This document shows positions 16,706-25,856 of a DNA stretch of 64,000 bases, piece after piece. Position 1 is the first letter of the stretch. Every line of letters begins with the position of its first letter. The stretch comes from Hoeflea sp. GTDB taxonomy: Bacteria > Pseudomonadota > Alphaproteobacteria > Rhizobiales > Rhizobiaceae. A model generated the notes under the pieces. The model searched no databases. It saw only the letters and a list, made by a program, of their open reading frames with translations, and was not told where the DNA came from. Location: assembly GCA_019084245.1 (NCBI GenBank), contig JAHRFE010000009.1:62001-126000 (forward strand), given 5' to 3'. Both the position numbers and the translations under genes were made by a program.

Positions 16706-17965
16706 ATGCCCAACAACGACCTGCGAGCGCCGGCCCACGCCTTGAACATGCGGCTTGTCGGACACTCCGATCAAGGCGGACGATCCGACGGAACCCAGAT
16801 CATGGTCCGTGATGGTTACGCCTATGTCGCGCATATCTTCTCTAAGGGATTCAGCGTTATCGACGTGCGCGACCCGGCAAATCCGGTCACCGTCAACTTC
16901 ATCGCTGCGCCGCCCAACACCTGGTCGCTGCATCTTCAGGTTCACGACAACTTATTGCTGGTGGTCCATGGGCAGGATCAGTTCTCCACACCCGAAAGCG
17001 ACGACGAAAGAAACTATTACAAGGCCGACACCCACGATACATCCAAGGCGATCGGCACTGACGAGCGCAACTACTCCGCAGGCATGGCAGTGTTCGACCT
17101 GAGCGATCCGGCAAGGCCGATCCAGATCGGTTTCATGCCGGTGAACGGTGTCGGTCTGCACCGGATCTGGTATGTCGGCGGCCGCTGGGCCTATGCCTCG
17201 GCCCAGATGCAGGGGTTTTCCGACTTCATCCTCATCACCATCGACATGTCGGACCCGAGCAAGCCCGAGATCGCCGGGAAATTCTGGTTGCCGGGCATGA
17301 ACATCGCCGCTGGCGAAACCCCGAACTGGCCCGTAAGCGAAGGCCGCTACAGCCTGCATCACCCAATTGTCCATGGCGACACCGCCTATTGCGGCTGGCG
17401 CGACGGCTGTCTTGTCGTGGTCGATGTGGCAGATCGTGCGGCGCCCAAATTGCTGGCGCACCGCAACTGGGCGCCGCCGTTCGGTGGGGGCACACACAAC
17501 TGCTTGCCGCTTCCCGACCGGGAGCTTCTGATCGTCGTCGATGAAGCCGTTCTCGACAATGAAGAGGATGGAGAAAAGCCGATCTGGGTTTTCGACATCC
17601 GGGAAAAAACAAATCCGATTTCGATTTCTACATTTCCCAAACCATCCGATCGCGACTACAAATCCGTGGGGGGACATTTCGGACCGCACAATATCCACGA
17701 AAACCGCCTCGGCAGTTTTGTCAGCTCCACCCTGATCTTCTCGACATGGCAGAACGGCGGCCTGAGGATACACGACATTTCAGATCCTTACAGCCCCAAG
17801 GAAGTCGGCGCGGTCGTTCCCCAGGCACCTTACAGGCATGTCGATCATCGTCCAGGCAGACCATTGGTCATCAACACAACGGATGTGTTCGTGGACAAGT
17901 CCGGACTGATCTATTTCACTGACTTCAGTGGCGGCGGATTGCATATTGCCGAATTCAAAGGCTGA
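16706..17965 (+). CDS. LVIVD-repeat beta-propeller-like protein
   Basis: A 419-residue protein without signal peptide, built from repeats of the LVIVD type: short units such as G-Y-A-Y-V-A, F-S-V-I-D-V-R-D-P-A-N-P, A-V-F-D-L-S-D-P and L-V-V-V-D-V-A-D recur along the whole chain and should fold as a propeller. It has several histidines in conserved-looking contexts (H-H-P near 225, G-P-H-N-I-H near 335, H-V-D-H near 395), which could bind metal. The ATG at 16706 has aggaag before it. It precedes lsrK by 28 bases, so the two are probably cotranscribed. The enzymatic function is unknown; lactonase or hydrolase activity on the signal would be one idea, without direct evidence. Confidence 0.75.
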   Translation: MPNNDLRAPAHALNMRLVGHSDQGGRSDGTQIMVRDGYAYVAHIFSKGFSVIDVRDPANPVTVNFIAAPPNTWSLHLQVHDNLLLVVHGQDQFSTPESDDERNYYKADTHDTSKAIGTDERNYSAGMAVFDLSDPARPIQIGFMPVNGVGLHRIWYVGGRWAYASAQMQGFSDFILITIDMSDPSKPEIAGKFWLPGMNIAAGETPNWPVSEGRYSLHHPIVHGDTAYCGWRDGCLVVVDVADRAAPKLLAHRNWAPPFGGGTHNCLPLPDRELLIVVDEAVLDNEEDGEKPIWVFDIREKTNPISISTFPKPSDRDYKSVGGHFGPHNIHENRLGSFVSSTLIFSTWQNGGLRIHDISDPYSPKEVGAVVPQAPYRHVDHRPGRPLVINTTDVFVDKSGLIYFTDFSGGGLHIAEFKG

Positions 17966-17993
17966 ATCATCCGCACAGCTCAGGGAGAACCAG

Positions 17994-19559
17994 ATGCCTC
18001 AGTATTACCTCGCCATCGATGCGGGCACAGGAAGCGGGCGTGCCGTGGTGTTCGACCAATCCGGACGGCAATGTGGATTGGGCCAGCAGGAATGGACGCA
18101 TGTCGACGAAGCCAACGTAACGGGATCGATGGCTTTCGATACCGGCGCAAACTGGCCTCTGTTGTGCCGTTCCGTGAGGCAGGCGCTGGCCGACGCAGAT
18201 GTCCGCGCCGACCAGATCAGCGCAATCAGCACCACTTCGATGCGCGAGGGAATCGTTCTGTACGACGAATCGGGCGCCGAGATCTGGGCCTGTGCGAATG
18301 TAGACGGCAGGGCGACGGCCGAAGTCGCTGCGCTCAAGGCACGCGACGCAGGGCTGGAGCGGGAGTTTTATCGCGTCAGCGGTCAAACCTTCGCGCTAGG
18401 GGCTTGGCCGCGGCTTGAATGGCTGCGTCACAACCGGCCAGATATCTTTGCGCGGACCGCAAAACTCTCGATGATCAATGACTGGATAGCGGCCCGGCTA
18501 AGCGGTGAAATTGTTGTCGAGCCCTCCAATGCCGGCACCACGGGGCTTCTGGATCCCACCACCCGGCAATGGTCGGACACCTTGATCGAAAAGGCCGGCC
18601 TTCCCCGCCGGCTGTTTCCCGATGTGCTGGAACCTGGTTCAATGATCGGTCGTGTGACCGCGAAGGCGGCAGGTGAAAGCGGACTGGCACAAGGGACCCC
18701 CGTGATCTGCGGCGGCGGCGATGTGCAGATGGGTTCCCTCGGGTTGGGCGTGACCAGCGATGGTGATGCAGCGATATTGGGAGGCACATTCTGGCAGCAG
18801 ATCATCAATATTCCAGCGGGACGCACCGACGAGACAATGCGCGTACGCATCAATCCCCATGTAATCGGCGGGCTAAATCAGGCCGAGTGCATTTCGTTCT
18901 TCGTCGGACTGACAATGCGCTGGTTCCGCGACACCTTTTGCCATGCTGAGCAAGCCTTGGCAAAGGCGCGGGGCATCGACGTCTATTCCTATATGGAAGA
19001 GTTGGCCGCCAAGGTGCCGCCCGGCAGCAATGGCATTATCCCGGTTTTTTCCGACGCCATGGACTTCGGGCATTGGTATCACGCCGCACCGTCTTTTCTC
19101 AACATGTCCATCGAACCGGGCCATACGACACGAGCCAGCCTGTTTCGTGCGCTGGAAGAAAACGCAGCTATTGTGTCGAGCATCAATCTGGAACGGGTTA
19201 TCGAATTTTCCGGCGTCAGCATCGACAAACCTGTTGTATTCGCCGGAGGCGCCTCAAAGGGCGCTTTGTGGGGGCAGATCCTAGCCGATGTTTTAGGCCG
19301 TGAAGTCGCTTTGCCCAAGGTACGGGAAGCAACAGCTCTCGGCTGTGCCGCCGTCGCGGCCTACGGCGTCGGTGCATTTTCCACCCTCGTCGAGGCAGGC
19401 GCTTCCATGTCCGGGATCGACAAGATCCTGACTCCCAATCCAGCCCTTGCCGGAGTTTACCGCGAAACGCGCGCCCGCTGGGAAGCGGCATATCCAGCGC
19501 AAAAACAATTGGCTGACCGCAACGTCACCACATCGATGTGGCGCGCCCCCGGTGTCTAA
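17994..19559 (+). CDS. lsrK: Autoinducer-2 kinase (LsrK-like FGGY kinase)
   Basis: A 521-residue FGGY-family carbohydrate kinase that follows E. coli LsrK (530 residues) over its whole length: A-I-D-A-G-T-G-S near the N-terminus, S-M-R-E-G-I-V-L-Y, W-A-C-A-N-V-D, P-S-N-A-G-T-T-G-L-L-D, L-G-G-T-F-W-Q-Q, F-F-x-G-L-T-M-R-W-F-R-D, W-Y-H-A-A-P-S-F and F-R-A-L-E-E-N-A-A-I-V-S. LsrK phosphorylates AI-2 in the cytoplasm, trapping it and creating the inducer of LsrR. The ATG at 17994 has cagggag before it. This is one of the most secure functional calls in the window. Whether the host makes AI-2 (luxS) cannot be seen here. Confidence 0.92.
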   Translation: MPQYYLAIDAGTGSGRAVVFDQSGRQCGLGQQEWTHVDEANVTGSMAFDTGANWPLLCRSVRQALADADVRADQISAISTTSMREGIVLYDESGAEIWACANVDGRATAEVAALKARDAGLEREFYRVSGQTFALGAWPRLEWLRHNRPDIFARTAKLSMINDWIAARLSGEIVVEPSNAGTTGLLDPTTRQWSDTLIEKAGLPRRLFPDVLEPGSMIGRVTAKAAGESGLAQGTPVICGGGDVQMGSLGLGVTSDGDAAILGGTFWQQIINIPAGRTDETMRVRINPHVIGGLNQAECISFFVGLTMRWFRDTFCHAEQALAKARGIDVYSYMEELAAKVPPGSNGIIPVFSDAMDFGHWYHAAPSFLNMSIEPGHTTRASLFRALEENAAIVSSINLERVIEFSGVSIDKPVVFAGGASKGALWGQILADVLGREVALPKVREATALGCAAVAAYGVGAFSTLVEAGASMSGIDKILTPNPALAGVYRETRARWEAAYPAQKQLADRNVTTSMWRAPGV

Positions 19560-19986
19560 CGTTTGCCTACCACGGCTATGTAAAATGTGGTTGGCGAGTC
19601 ACATGGGGGCAAGGTCAAGATAAGAAGCCCCTAAGGGCCCTAAACGCAGAAGCCCCCAGGCTTATGGACCGTGGTGATTCTATAGGTTACTGATATGATG
19701 AAGTATATTTGGCTCCACGGACCTGATTGCATAGAGGTTTTTAGGAAGCTCAGGTCTTTCGTCCTTCTCTCAATGCTCGGCTCCTCTTTCTTTAATGGCC
19801 AGACATCATACTCCATGTCCTCGGAAGGGCGCGCCATGCCAGAATCAAAAGCGACATGATGTCTGCTTCAGTTCCTCTGATTTCCATTCTGAACAACAGG
19901 CATCGAGGATAGGGTAATCGGCGCGGCACACAGCTTTCTTCAGGGAATGGGCGAGCCGGTTCCGCCGCCAATGCCCGCAGACACAC
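19560..19986. other. 427-base gap without a recognisable gene
   Basis: Between lsrK and the BtuC-like permease. Base composition is lower in GC than the surroundings in 19640-19900 and short open frames of about 65 codons exist, but none has a ribosome site or resembles a known family. An imperfect inverted repeat lies at 19564-19594 without a T run. It may be decayed sequence at a junction between two clusters. Confidence 0.5.
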
Positions 19987-21045
19987 TCAGGTCCTGCGCA
20001 ACAGCCAGACGAAGAACACCCCGCCGACAAGTCCGGTGACAATGCCGATCGGCATGTCCTCGGGCGCCATGACAGTGCGTGCGGCGATATCGGCCCAAAG
20101 CAGGAAGATCGCGCCCAGCACCATCGACGCCGGCAGGACCCTTCGGTAATCGCCACCGCTCAACAGGCGGACAATGTGCGGAACCATCAGGCCCACAAAG
20201 CCGATAATCCCGGAAAAGGCGACCATCACCCCCGTGATCAGCGCGCCAACGACAAAGACCTGTAGGCGGAAACGCCGCACGTCGATGCCCAGTGTCGTGG
20301 CGGTCTCATCGCCCACGGTCATGGCGTTGAGATCCCCCGCCCGCCAGCGCAGCCAGCCCGCACAGATCAGGAGGATCGCGAGCGGCCAGCCCAGCTGCGA
20401 CCATTGGGCAAGGCCCAGCCCTCCCAGCATCCAGAACACCACCGTGTGGGTTGCCTTGGGGTCGCCCAGAAAAATCAGCATGTTGGCAAGCGCCATGATG
20501 ATGAAGGACACCGCCACCCCCGCCAGCACAAGACGGTCCGCGCTTGTGGAATGCGTCATGCGCGCCACGCCGAGTACCACAATCGTGGCCACAAGCGCAC
20601 CCGCGAAGGCAAGCAGCGGCACGGTGAGCGGGCCGAGGAAAAGCCCGGTGTGAAGCAGGGCGAGAATGGCGCCAAAGGCGCCGCCCGAGGAAATGCCAAG
20701 CAGGTGCGGATCGGCGAGCGGATTGCGGGTGACCGACTGCAGGCTGGCGCCGACCAGCGCCAGACCCGCCCCAACCATCATCGCCAGAAGCGCCCGGGGA
20801 AACCGGAGCTCCCACACGATCGCCTCGCGACCGGCAGACCAGGTCACTTCAATCGAACCTGGCCAAATCCTGTTCGCAAGCACGCCCCAGACAGTGGACC
20901 ACTCCACCGCGATCGCGCCGACTGAAACCGCAACGGTCAGGGACAGCAGCAGGGCGAACAGGCTGGCCAACAGGAACAGCGCTCGCCCGCCGCCAGGCGG
21001 CGTCAGACGAGCCGTTCCGCTGCTTTCGTTGGCGGCATGCTTCAC
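19987..21045 (-). CDS. FecCD-family ABC permease, BtuC-like
   Basis: A 352-residue permease of the iron-siderophore/cobalamin class with nine to ten membrane segments, the R-L-P-R-type motif seen as R-F-P-R-A-L-L-A near residue 80, and G-x-x-x-Q-x-x-x-R-N-P-L-A-D-P-x-x-L-G-I-S-S-G-A, a family hallmark. The GTG at 21045 is chosen because it lies one base after the binding-protein stop; the frame is open further up inside that gene. Last gene of the operon behind the cobalamin riboswitch, so cobalamin or a precursor (cobinamide) is the expected substrate. Confidence 0.88.
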   Translation of the reverse strand: MKHAANESSGTARLTPPGGGRALFLLASLFALLLSLTVAVSVGAIAVEWSTVWGVLANRIWPGSIEVTWSAGREAIVWELRFPRALLAMMVGAGLALVGASLQSVTRNPLADPHLLGISSGGAFGAILALLHTGLFLGPLTVPLLAFAGALVATIVVLGVARMTHSTSADRLVLAGVAVSFIIMALANMLIFLGDPKATHTVVFWMLGGLGLAQWSQLGWPLAILLICAGWLRWRAGDLNAMTVGDETATTLGIDVRRFRLQVFVVGALITGVMVAFSGIIGFVGLMVPHIVRLLSGGDYRRVLPASMVLGAIFLLWADIAARTVMAPEDMPIGIVTGLVGGVFFVWLLRRT

Positions 21046-21046
21046 G

Positions 21047-21985
21047 TCAGTTCGGCCAGAAGGCGGCGGCGAGTTTCCTGATCGCCTTGATATTGCGCGG
21101 CCCGGGCGTCGCCTCCACATATTCGAGCACGACGAAGCGGTCGTTTTTGACAGCGTCGACATCGGCAAAGGCCGGGTTGGTCTTCATGAAGTCGATCTTC
21201 TGTTCGGCGGTGACATCGCCATAATTGACAATGAAGATCACCTCGGGGTCGCGCTCGACGACGGCCTCCCAGTTGACGGTCGCCCAACTCTTGTCGAAAT
21301 CACCCATGATGTTGACGCCGCCCGCGGCCTCGATCATGGCCGTCGGCATGGCATAGCGGCCCGCCGTGAAGGGTGCGTCCTCGCCCGAATCATAGACGAA
21401 CACCCTGAGCGGCGTCTCTTTCTTGCTCAGCGTCGCGTCAAATGCGGCAAGCTCCGCCTTGTAGCCCTCGACCAGCGCCTGCGCCTTGTCCTCGACACCG
21501 AAGATGCGCCCGAGATTGAGCAGGTCATTGTACATGTCATCCATCGAGACCTTGGCCTTCGGTCCGATGTGAATGCAGCTTTCGGTGAGCTCATAGACCT
21601 TGACGCCGAACGGTTCGAGGGTTTCGGGCGTCACCTCGCCGCCGACCTTCATGCCGTAATTCCAGCCTGCAAAGAAAAAGTCGGCATCGGCGCCGATGAT
21701 GACTTCCTTGGAAGGGTATTTTTCTGACAGCTCCGGCAGGGCCTGAACGCCCGCGCGCATCTCCTCGTCCAGCGTCTTCCAGCCGGAGATGCCGGTATAG
21801 CCCACCATGCGGTCGGCGAGGCCCAGGACCAGCATCATTTCGGTCAGGTTGACGTCATTGGAAATGGCGGCTTTTGGCGGGGCGTCGAAGGTGACGCTGC
21901 GGTTGCAGCTTTCGACAGTCGTGCCGGCGAAGGCGGGCGCGGCCAGAAAGGCCAGTGCGAGAAGCGCGGGAAAGAATGTTTTCAT
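21047..21985 (-). CDS. BtuF-like periplasmic binding protein
   Basis: A 312-residue secreted protein with a clear signal peptide (residues 1-20, A-A-P-A-F-A). Two-lobed helical-backbone binding protein of the BtuF/FepB class: E-M-M-L-V-L-G-L-A-D-R-M-V-G block near 48-62 and a C-terminal R-N-I-K-A-I-R. Eleven bases follow the ATPase gene and one base precedes the permease, unusual in that no hairpin separates it from the permease as in the other operons of this window. The riboswitch upstream points to corrinoid uptake. Confidence 0.87.
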   Translation of the reverse strand: MKTFFPALLALAFLAAPAFAGTTVESCNRSVTFDAPPKAAISNDVNLTEMMLVLGLADRMVGYTGISGWKTLDEEMRAGVQALPELSEKYPSKEVIIGADADFFFAGWNYGMKVGGEVTPETLEPFGVKVYELTESCIHIGPKAKVSMDDMYNDLLNLGRIFGVEDKAQALVEGYKAELAAFDATLSKKETPLRVFVYDSGEDAPFTAGRYAMPTAMIEAAGGVNIMGDFDKSWATVNWEAVVERDPEVIFIVNYGDVTAEQKIDFMKTNPAFADVDAVKNDRFVVLEYVEATPGPRNIKAIRKLAAAFWPN

Positions 21986-21996
21986 GGCAAAAGTCC

Positions 21997-22776
21997 TCAG
22001 GCGTGAAGTTGATAGGTAAAATGGGTAGCCTCGCTCGGTGTCAGCCGTTCGCGCCGGGCGAGCACCCCGAAGGCGCGCGAGACGGTTTCGTCGGCAAGCA
22101 CATCATCCGGCGTGCCAAACCCCATGGCCTGGCCCTGTTGCAGCAGCAGGATGTCGTCACAGACTGCAGCAGCGATGTTGAGATCGTGCAGGCTGGTGAC
22201 AATCGTCATGTCAAGGTCACGGATCAGACGGATCACCTCAAGCTGGTGACGGATATCGAGATGGTTGGTCGGCTCGTCGAGCACGAGCAGCGAGGGCTCC
22301 TGCGCCAGCGCCCGCGCCACCATCACCCGCTGCCGTTCACCCCCCGAGAGCGAACCGAAACGACGATCCGCGAATCCGCCAAGATCGAGCTTGCCCAGAA
22401 CAGCCGAAACAACCTCCGCGTCACGACCGTCGCCGCGCACCAGACCGCCACGATGGGGAATGCGTCCGAGGTCGACGATCTCGCGCACCGTCAGCGCGAA
22501 GTCGGTCGGCTGTTCCTGCAGCACGGCGGCGACCTTGAGCGCCACATCGCGGGCCCGCATTTTCCAGATGTCGTCGCCATCGATCAGCACCGCACCCGAT
22601 GCCGGCTTCAGGTAGCGGTAGACGAGGCGCAGGAAAGTGGATTTTCCCGCGCCGTTCGGCCCCACAACGCCAAGCACCCTGCCTGCGGGGAGCTCGATCG
22701 ACACCGGATTGAGGATCACCAGGCCCCGCGGCGCGTGCCAGGAAGCGCCCGCCAGGGTCAGGTTGACCGCGCTCAT
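21997..22776 (-). CDS. Corrinoid/iron-type ABC transporter ATP-binding protein
   Basis: A 259-residue ATPase of the FecE/BtuD class: Walker A G-P-N-G-A-G-K-S-T, signature L-S-G-G-E-R-Q-R, Walker B L-L-V-L-D-E-P-T-N-H-L-D and the switch histidine in S-L-H-D-L-N. The ATG overlaps the stop of the DUF1636 gene (ATGA, 22773-22776), so the two are translationally coupled. Longer readings into that gene are rejected. Confidence 0.9.
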   Translation of the reverse strand: MSAVNLTLAGASWHAPRGLVILNPVSIELPAGRVLGVVGPNGAGKSTFLRLVYRYLKPASGAVLIDGDDIWKMRARDVALKVAAVLQEQPTDFALTVREIVDLGRIPHRGGLVRGDGRDAEVVSAVLGKLDLGGFADRRFGSLSGGERQRVMVARALAQEPSLLVLDEPTNHLDIRHQLEVIRLIRDLDMTIVTSLHDLNIAAAVCDDILLLQQGQAMGFGTPDDVLADETVSRAFGVLARRERLTPSEATHFTYQLHA

Positions 22777-23198
22777 TGGATCGATCCCTCGACCTGCTCG
22801 ACCACGAACATCGCCGCCGGTACGCGCGCAAGCGTCACATGCCTTAGCTTTCCGGGACGCTGGCTTGACGAGCACCAGCCGTCCTGAAGACCGGCATATT
22901 GACGGGCAAAGCTGACAAGGTCGTCAGTATCATCCGCCGGATCGATGTCGCCAAACAGATATGTCGCCTTGTTGGTGGCCAGATAGGCGACCGTGCAGGG
23001 CCGGTCGCAGCCCGCCATGCAGGCCACGCCTGAGATCTCGAACAGCGCCGCCGTCGCCTCGCCTGCCTTGTCCATCGCATCCCGCAATCGCGCGATCAAT
23101 TCCAGGCCGGGGCGGCAATCGCTGCCGCTGTGACGGCAGGCGGTACAAACCGTTATCTTATGGGAAGACAGTCTAGTGGTTGTCTGTCTGGTCGGCAT
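22773..23198 (-). CDS. DUF1636 family cysteine-rich protein
   Basis: A 141-residue protein with an N-terminal thioredoxin-like ferredoxin pattern: C-T-A-C near residue 18, a second cysteine about nine residues later (S-D-C-R) and a G-C-D-R-P-C motif near 63-68. The family is known mainly from proteobacterial corrinoid clusters and its role is not established. It is the first gene after the cobalamin riboswitch and overlaps the ATPase gene. The start ATG has cggaggg before it. A metal- or iron-sulfur-binding role in corrinoid or cobalt handling is inferred. Confidence 0.85.
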   Translation of the reverse strand: MPTRQTTTRLSSHKITVCTACRHSGSDCRPGLELIARLRDAMDKAGEATAALFEISGVACMAGCDRPCTVAYLATNKATYLFGDIDPADDTDDLVSFARQYAGLQDGWCSSSQRPGKLRHVTLARVPAAMFVVEQVEGSIQ

Positions 23199-23272
23199 TG
23201 CGCCCTCCGCACATGAGTGCGGGGGTCAAAGCGATGATTGACCTGGCTATGCCCGGAAGTCCGGTTGCTCAT
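23153..23272 (-). CDS. Possible 39-codon ORF between riboswitch and DUF1636
   Basis: An ATG at 23270-23272 preceded by ggaagggag opens 39 codons that overlap the first codons of the DUF1636 gene in another frame. The start lies inside a potential 7-base-pair hairpin (CCGGAAG with CTTCCGG). The peptide is polar and histidine-containing and resembles nothing I know. It may be a coupling leader or a chance frame. Confidence 0.25.
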   Translation of the reverse strand: MSNRTSGHSQVNHRFDPRTHVRRAQCRPDRQPLDCLPIR

Positions 23273-23312
23273 GACAATTCTCCCTTCCGGACACCCCGCC
23301 CGGGTTGAGTTA

Positions 23313-23512
23313 CGATGGTCATGGCAGGTCTCCTGACTTGCGGGTCACAGCTTGCTCAAACCTTCCCAGCGCATTCTTGCGCCAGTGGTCACTCTTGAGG
23401 AAGCTCGCCGCTCACAGTTGCGGGGGCAGTCACGGATTCAGCGCCTCTTGGCTACACCTCACCGTGTTCCCTTTTAATCCGCCTTTCCTTCGAGTCGGGC
23501 GGAACCATGCCA
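23313..23512 (-). ncRNA. Cobalamin (adenosylcobalamin) riboswitch
   Basis: On the minus strand the B12 box AGTCAGGAGACCTGCC is read from 23338 to 23323. Upstream of it are other conserved blocks of the class: a GGGAA...GGTG stretch (about 23473-23455), GACTGCCCCCGCAACTGTGA (about 23428-23409) and the CCACTGG...CTGGGAAGG hairpin. The element ends about 115 bases before the DUF1636 start and should repress the whole DUF1636-importer operon when cobalamin is bound, probably by hiding a ribosome site. Confidence 0.93.
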
Positions 23513-23589
23513 TGAGACTAGATGTGCGCCCGTGCCGCGTCAATCGCACCGCAAACAGGTTTCACCACTGCGGGCGCGAATTGCGGCCG

Positions 23590-24798
23590 CTATGCCGCCT
23601 GCTTGTCCCACGTTGGAAACGGGTCAGGCATGGATGTCCACAGATCGGGAAGCAGGGCCGGCGCGTCCACCAGGCAGGCATCGAGATCGGCCCGGATTTT
23701 CGCCTCATCCATCGGATCGCAGCCGATGAACACCAGTTCCTGGCGGCGATCGCCCCAGACGGGATCGAAATAGGTCGCCATGGCGCGGTGCCAGGCCGGA
23801 TCGTCAGGCCAGTATTCCTTTGGAGCCGCCGACCACCAGAGCCCGCGTTTTTCCGTGCGCACCAGCGCGCCGGCCATGGAGAGTTCGCCCACGAAACGCG
23901 GCCGGGTGGCCAGCCAGAAGAAGCCCTTGGCGCGCACCACGCCGGGCCACGGCCGGTTGATGAAAGCCTGGAGTTTCAGGGGTTCGAAGGGCTGCCGCGC
24001 CCGGTAGACGAAGGAGCGGATGCCATATTCCTCGGTCTCCGGAACATGATCGGCGAAGCCATTGAGTTCCTTGTACCAGAGCGGATGTTCATGTGCCTTG
24101 TCGAAATCGAACCGGCCGGTGCCGAGCACTTCGCGCGGAGCGACCTGCGCAAAATCGGTCTCGATCAGAACCGCGTCCGGATTGAGCGAACGGATGATCT
24201 TGCGTGCTGCGTCGAGATTGCCCGGAGATGTCACCGACACCTTGTTGAGAATGATGGTGTCGGCGAATTCGATCTGGTCGACGAGCAGATCGACGAGGGT
24301 GCGGCTGTCCTCATCGCCAAGTGTCTCGCCCCGGTTGCGCAGAAAGTCACTTGAAGCATAGTCTTTCAACAGGCTTGCGGCATCGACAACCGTGACCATG
24401 GAGTCGAGCCTGGCGACATCGGACAGACTGTCGCCGTTCTCGTCGCGGAATTCGAACGTGGACGCGACCGGCAGCGGCTCGGAAATCCCGGTCGATTCGA
24501 TCAGCAGATGATCGAAACGTCCCTGATCCGCAAGCGCCCGGACTTCCTTGAGCAGATCGTCGCGCAGCGTGCAGCAGATGCAGCCATTGGTCATCTCGAT
24601 CAGTTGCTCGTCGGTGCGCGACAGATTGGCCCCGCCATCGCGAATGAGGCTCGCGTCGATGTTGACCTCGCTCATGTCGTTGACGATGACCGCGACCCTC
24701 AGGCCGTCACGATTGGTGAGAATGTGATTGAGCAATGTCGTCTTGCCGGCGCCGAGGAAGCCGGAGAGGACGGTGACGGGAAGATGGCGGTCGGTCAT
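23590..24798 (-). CDS. CobW/COG0523-family GTPase (zinc chaperone type)
   Basis: A 402-residue GTPase: P-loop G-F-L-G-A-G-K-T (13-20), the metal-binding G-C-I-C-C motif (72-76), a switch E-S-T-G-I-S-E-P and N-K-x base-recognition block, then the CobW C-terminal domain. COG0523 proteins insert or chaperone zinc (ZNG1/ZigA) or cobalt (CobW). Although it lies directly upstream of the cobalamin riboswitch, it is coupled by a four-base overlap to the flavoprotein gene at 24795, whose promoter carries the same putative Zur motif as znuA and znuC, so a role in zinc starvation is more likely. Confidence in the family is high, in the metal moderate. Confidence 0.85.
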   Translation of the reverse strand: MTDRHLPVTVLSGFLGAGKTTLLNHILTNRDGLRVAVIVNDMSEVNIDASLIRDGGANLSRTDEQLIEMTNGCICCTLRDDLLKEVRALADQGRFDHLLIESTGISEPLPVASTFEFRDENGDSLSDVARLDSMVTVVDAASLLKDYASSDFLRNRGETLGDEDSRTLVDLLVDQIEFADTIILNKVSVTSPGNLDAARKIIRSLNPDAVLIETDFAQVAPREVLGTGRFDFDKAHEHPLWYKELNGFADHVPETEEYGIRSFVYRARQPFEPLKLQAFINRPWPGVVRAKGFFWLATRPRFVGELSMAGALVRTEKRGLWWSAAPKEYWPDDPAWHRAMATYFDPVWGDRRQELVFIGCDPMDEAKIRADLDACLVDAPALLPDLWTSMPDPFPTWDKQAA

Positions 24799-25718
24799 GG
24801 TGCGGAGACCTCAACGAGTGGCTGAATGAGACCGGGGAACAGCAGCGAGGCATGGCAGCCGCTGCCGGCCTGGAATCCGTCGGCAAGGGCGAAATTGATG
24901 TTGGGCATCGGCCGGGCGATGTCGCCGGCGGCGAAGACGCCGGCAATGCTGGTCTGGGCCATCGGGCCGACCCTGACAAAGGGGCCCATCGGCCCCTCGC
25001 CCAGCATGCAGCCCAAGTGTTCGGCGGGACTGCCGGCAAGCGAGGTCTTCGGGCCGAGGAACAGCGCGGCGTGGCGCTCGATCGATCCATCGGTCAGCGT
25101 GATGTCAATGCCGTCCGAGACCTCCGTCACCGCCTGAAGTCCCCGGTGATCGACCCGCACACCGGCCTGCTCAAGCGCCTCGTGGTCAACTCCTTCCATG
25201 CCTGCGGTCAGCAGTGTGACCTGCCGGCTCCAGTCGGCCCGCAGCATCAGCGCCTGATGCGCGCTCATCGGATGGACGGCAAGAACCACCAGCGAGCCGC
25301 CTTTCACCTCGTATCCGTGGCAATAGGGACAGTGCAGCACCCGCTTCCCCCACGCATCGGTAAGGCCGGGAATATCAGGCAGGATGTCGCGTACGCCGTG
25401 CGCCAGAACAATGCGGCGCGCAAAGACCCGCTCGTTATCCGCAAGCGTCAGCGTGAAAGCATCCTCGTTGCCGCTGGCACCGGTCACCACGGCCTTGTGA
25501 AGGCTCACGCTCTTGTAGGGCGCAAGATCGGCGCGGAATCGCGCAAGGATTTCGGCGGGCGGAACGCCATCCCATCCTGCCACGCCATGGGCGCCCGGCG
25601 AAGTGCGATTGCGCGGAGCCCCGGCATCGAGCACCAGGACCGACCGGCTCGCGCGCCCGAGCTGGAGTGCTGCGGTGAGACCGGCAAAGCTACCGCCAAT
25701 GATCGCCACATCCATCAT
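24795..25718 (-). CDS. Thioredoxin reductase-like FAD/NAD(P) oxidoreductase
   Basis: A 307-residue flavoprotein with the FAD motif I-G-G-S-F-A-G near the N-terminus, an NAD(P) fold in the middle and the redox-active C-P-Y-C pair (130-133), the size and layout of low-molecular-weight thioredoxin reductases. The second half ends with the usual G-D-I-A-R block. Start at 25718 is preferred to an upstream in-frame codon because ggaggag lies nine bases before it. It overlaps the GTPase gene (ATGA) and lies under a candidate Zur site, so it may be a zinc-independent or stress paralogue. Confidence 0.85.
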   Translation of the reverse strand: MMDVAIIGGSFAGLTAALQLGRASRSVLVLDAGAPRNRTSPGAHGVAGWDGVPPAEILARFRADLAPYKSVSLHKAVVTGASGNEDAFTLTLADNERVFARRIVLAHGVRDILPDIPGLTDAWGKRVLHCPYCHGYEVKGGSLVVLAVHPMSAHQALMLRADWSRQVTLLTAGMEGVDHEALEQAGVRVDHRGLQAVTEVSDGIDITLTDGSIERHAALFLGPKTSLAGSPAEHLGCMLGEGPMGPFVRVGPMAQTSIAGVFAAGDIARPMPNINFALADGFQAGSGCHASLLFPGLIQPLVEVSAP

Positions 25719-25830
25719 CGCAGGGCTCTCCTCCACCGACCGATCAACGGCAGAAAGTTGCGGAGGCTTTGTTCAGCCTGAACACGCGTGCAGAGCTCTG
25801 CACGATGAGAAGTGCTGGAAATTTGCATAT

Positions 25831-25843
25831 GTTATACCATCAC
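25831..25843 (+). promoter_or_regulatory. Candidate Zur site upstream of the flavoprotein-GTPase operon
   Basis: GTTATACCATCAC, one of three copies of a shared GTTAT-A/C-C/T-N-A/G-T-C/T-AC motif; the other two are in the znuA-znuC promoter region. It lies about 110 bases before the flavoprotein start. Confidence 0.5.
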
Positions 25844-25856
25844 AGCTTTAAGCCGG

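Noticed and set aside
19564-19594. Terminator after lsrK
   Set aside because: Stem has a central mismatch and no T run on either strand, so it was not listed as a terminator.
20666-21727. 353-codon plus-strand open frame
   Set aside because: Antisense to the BtuC/BtuF-like genes, low-complexity arginine/alanine-rich reading, no known domain.
23590-24798. Calling the GTPase CobW of cobalamin synthesis
   Set aside because: It is next to a cobalamin riboswitch but upstream of it, and is coupled to a gene under the putative Zur motif, so a zinc role is preferred.
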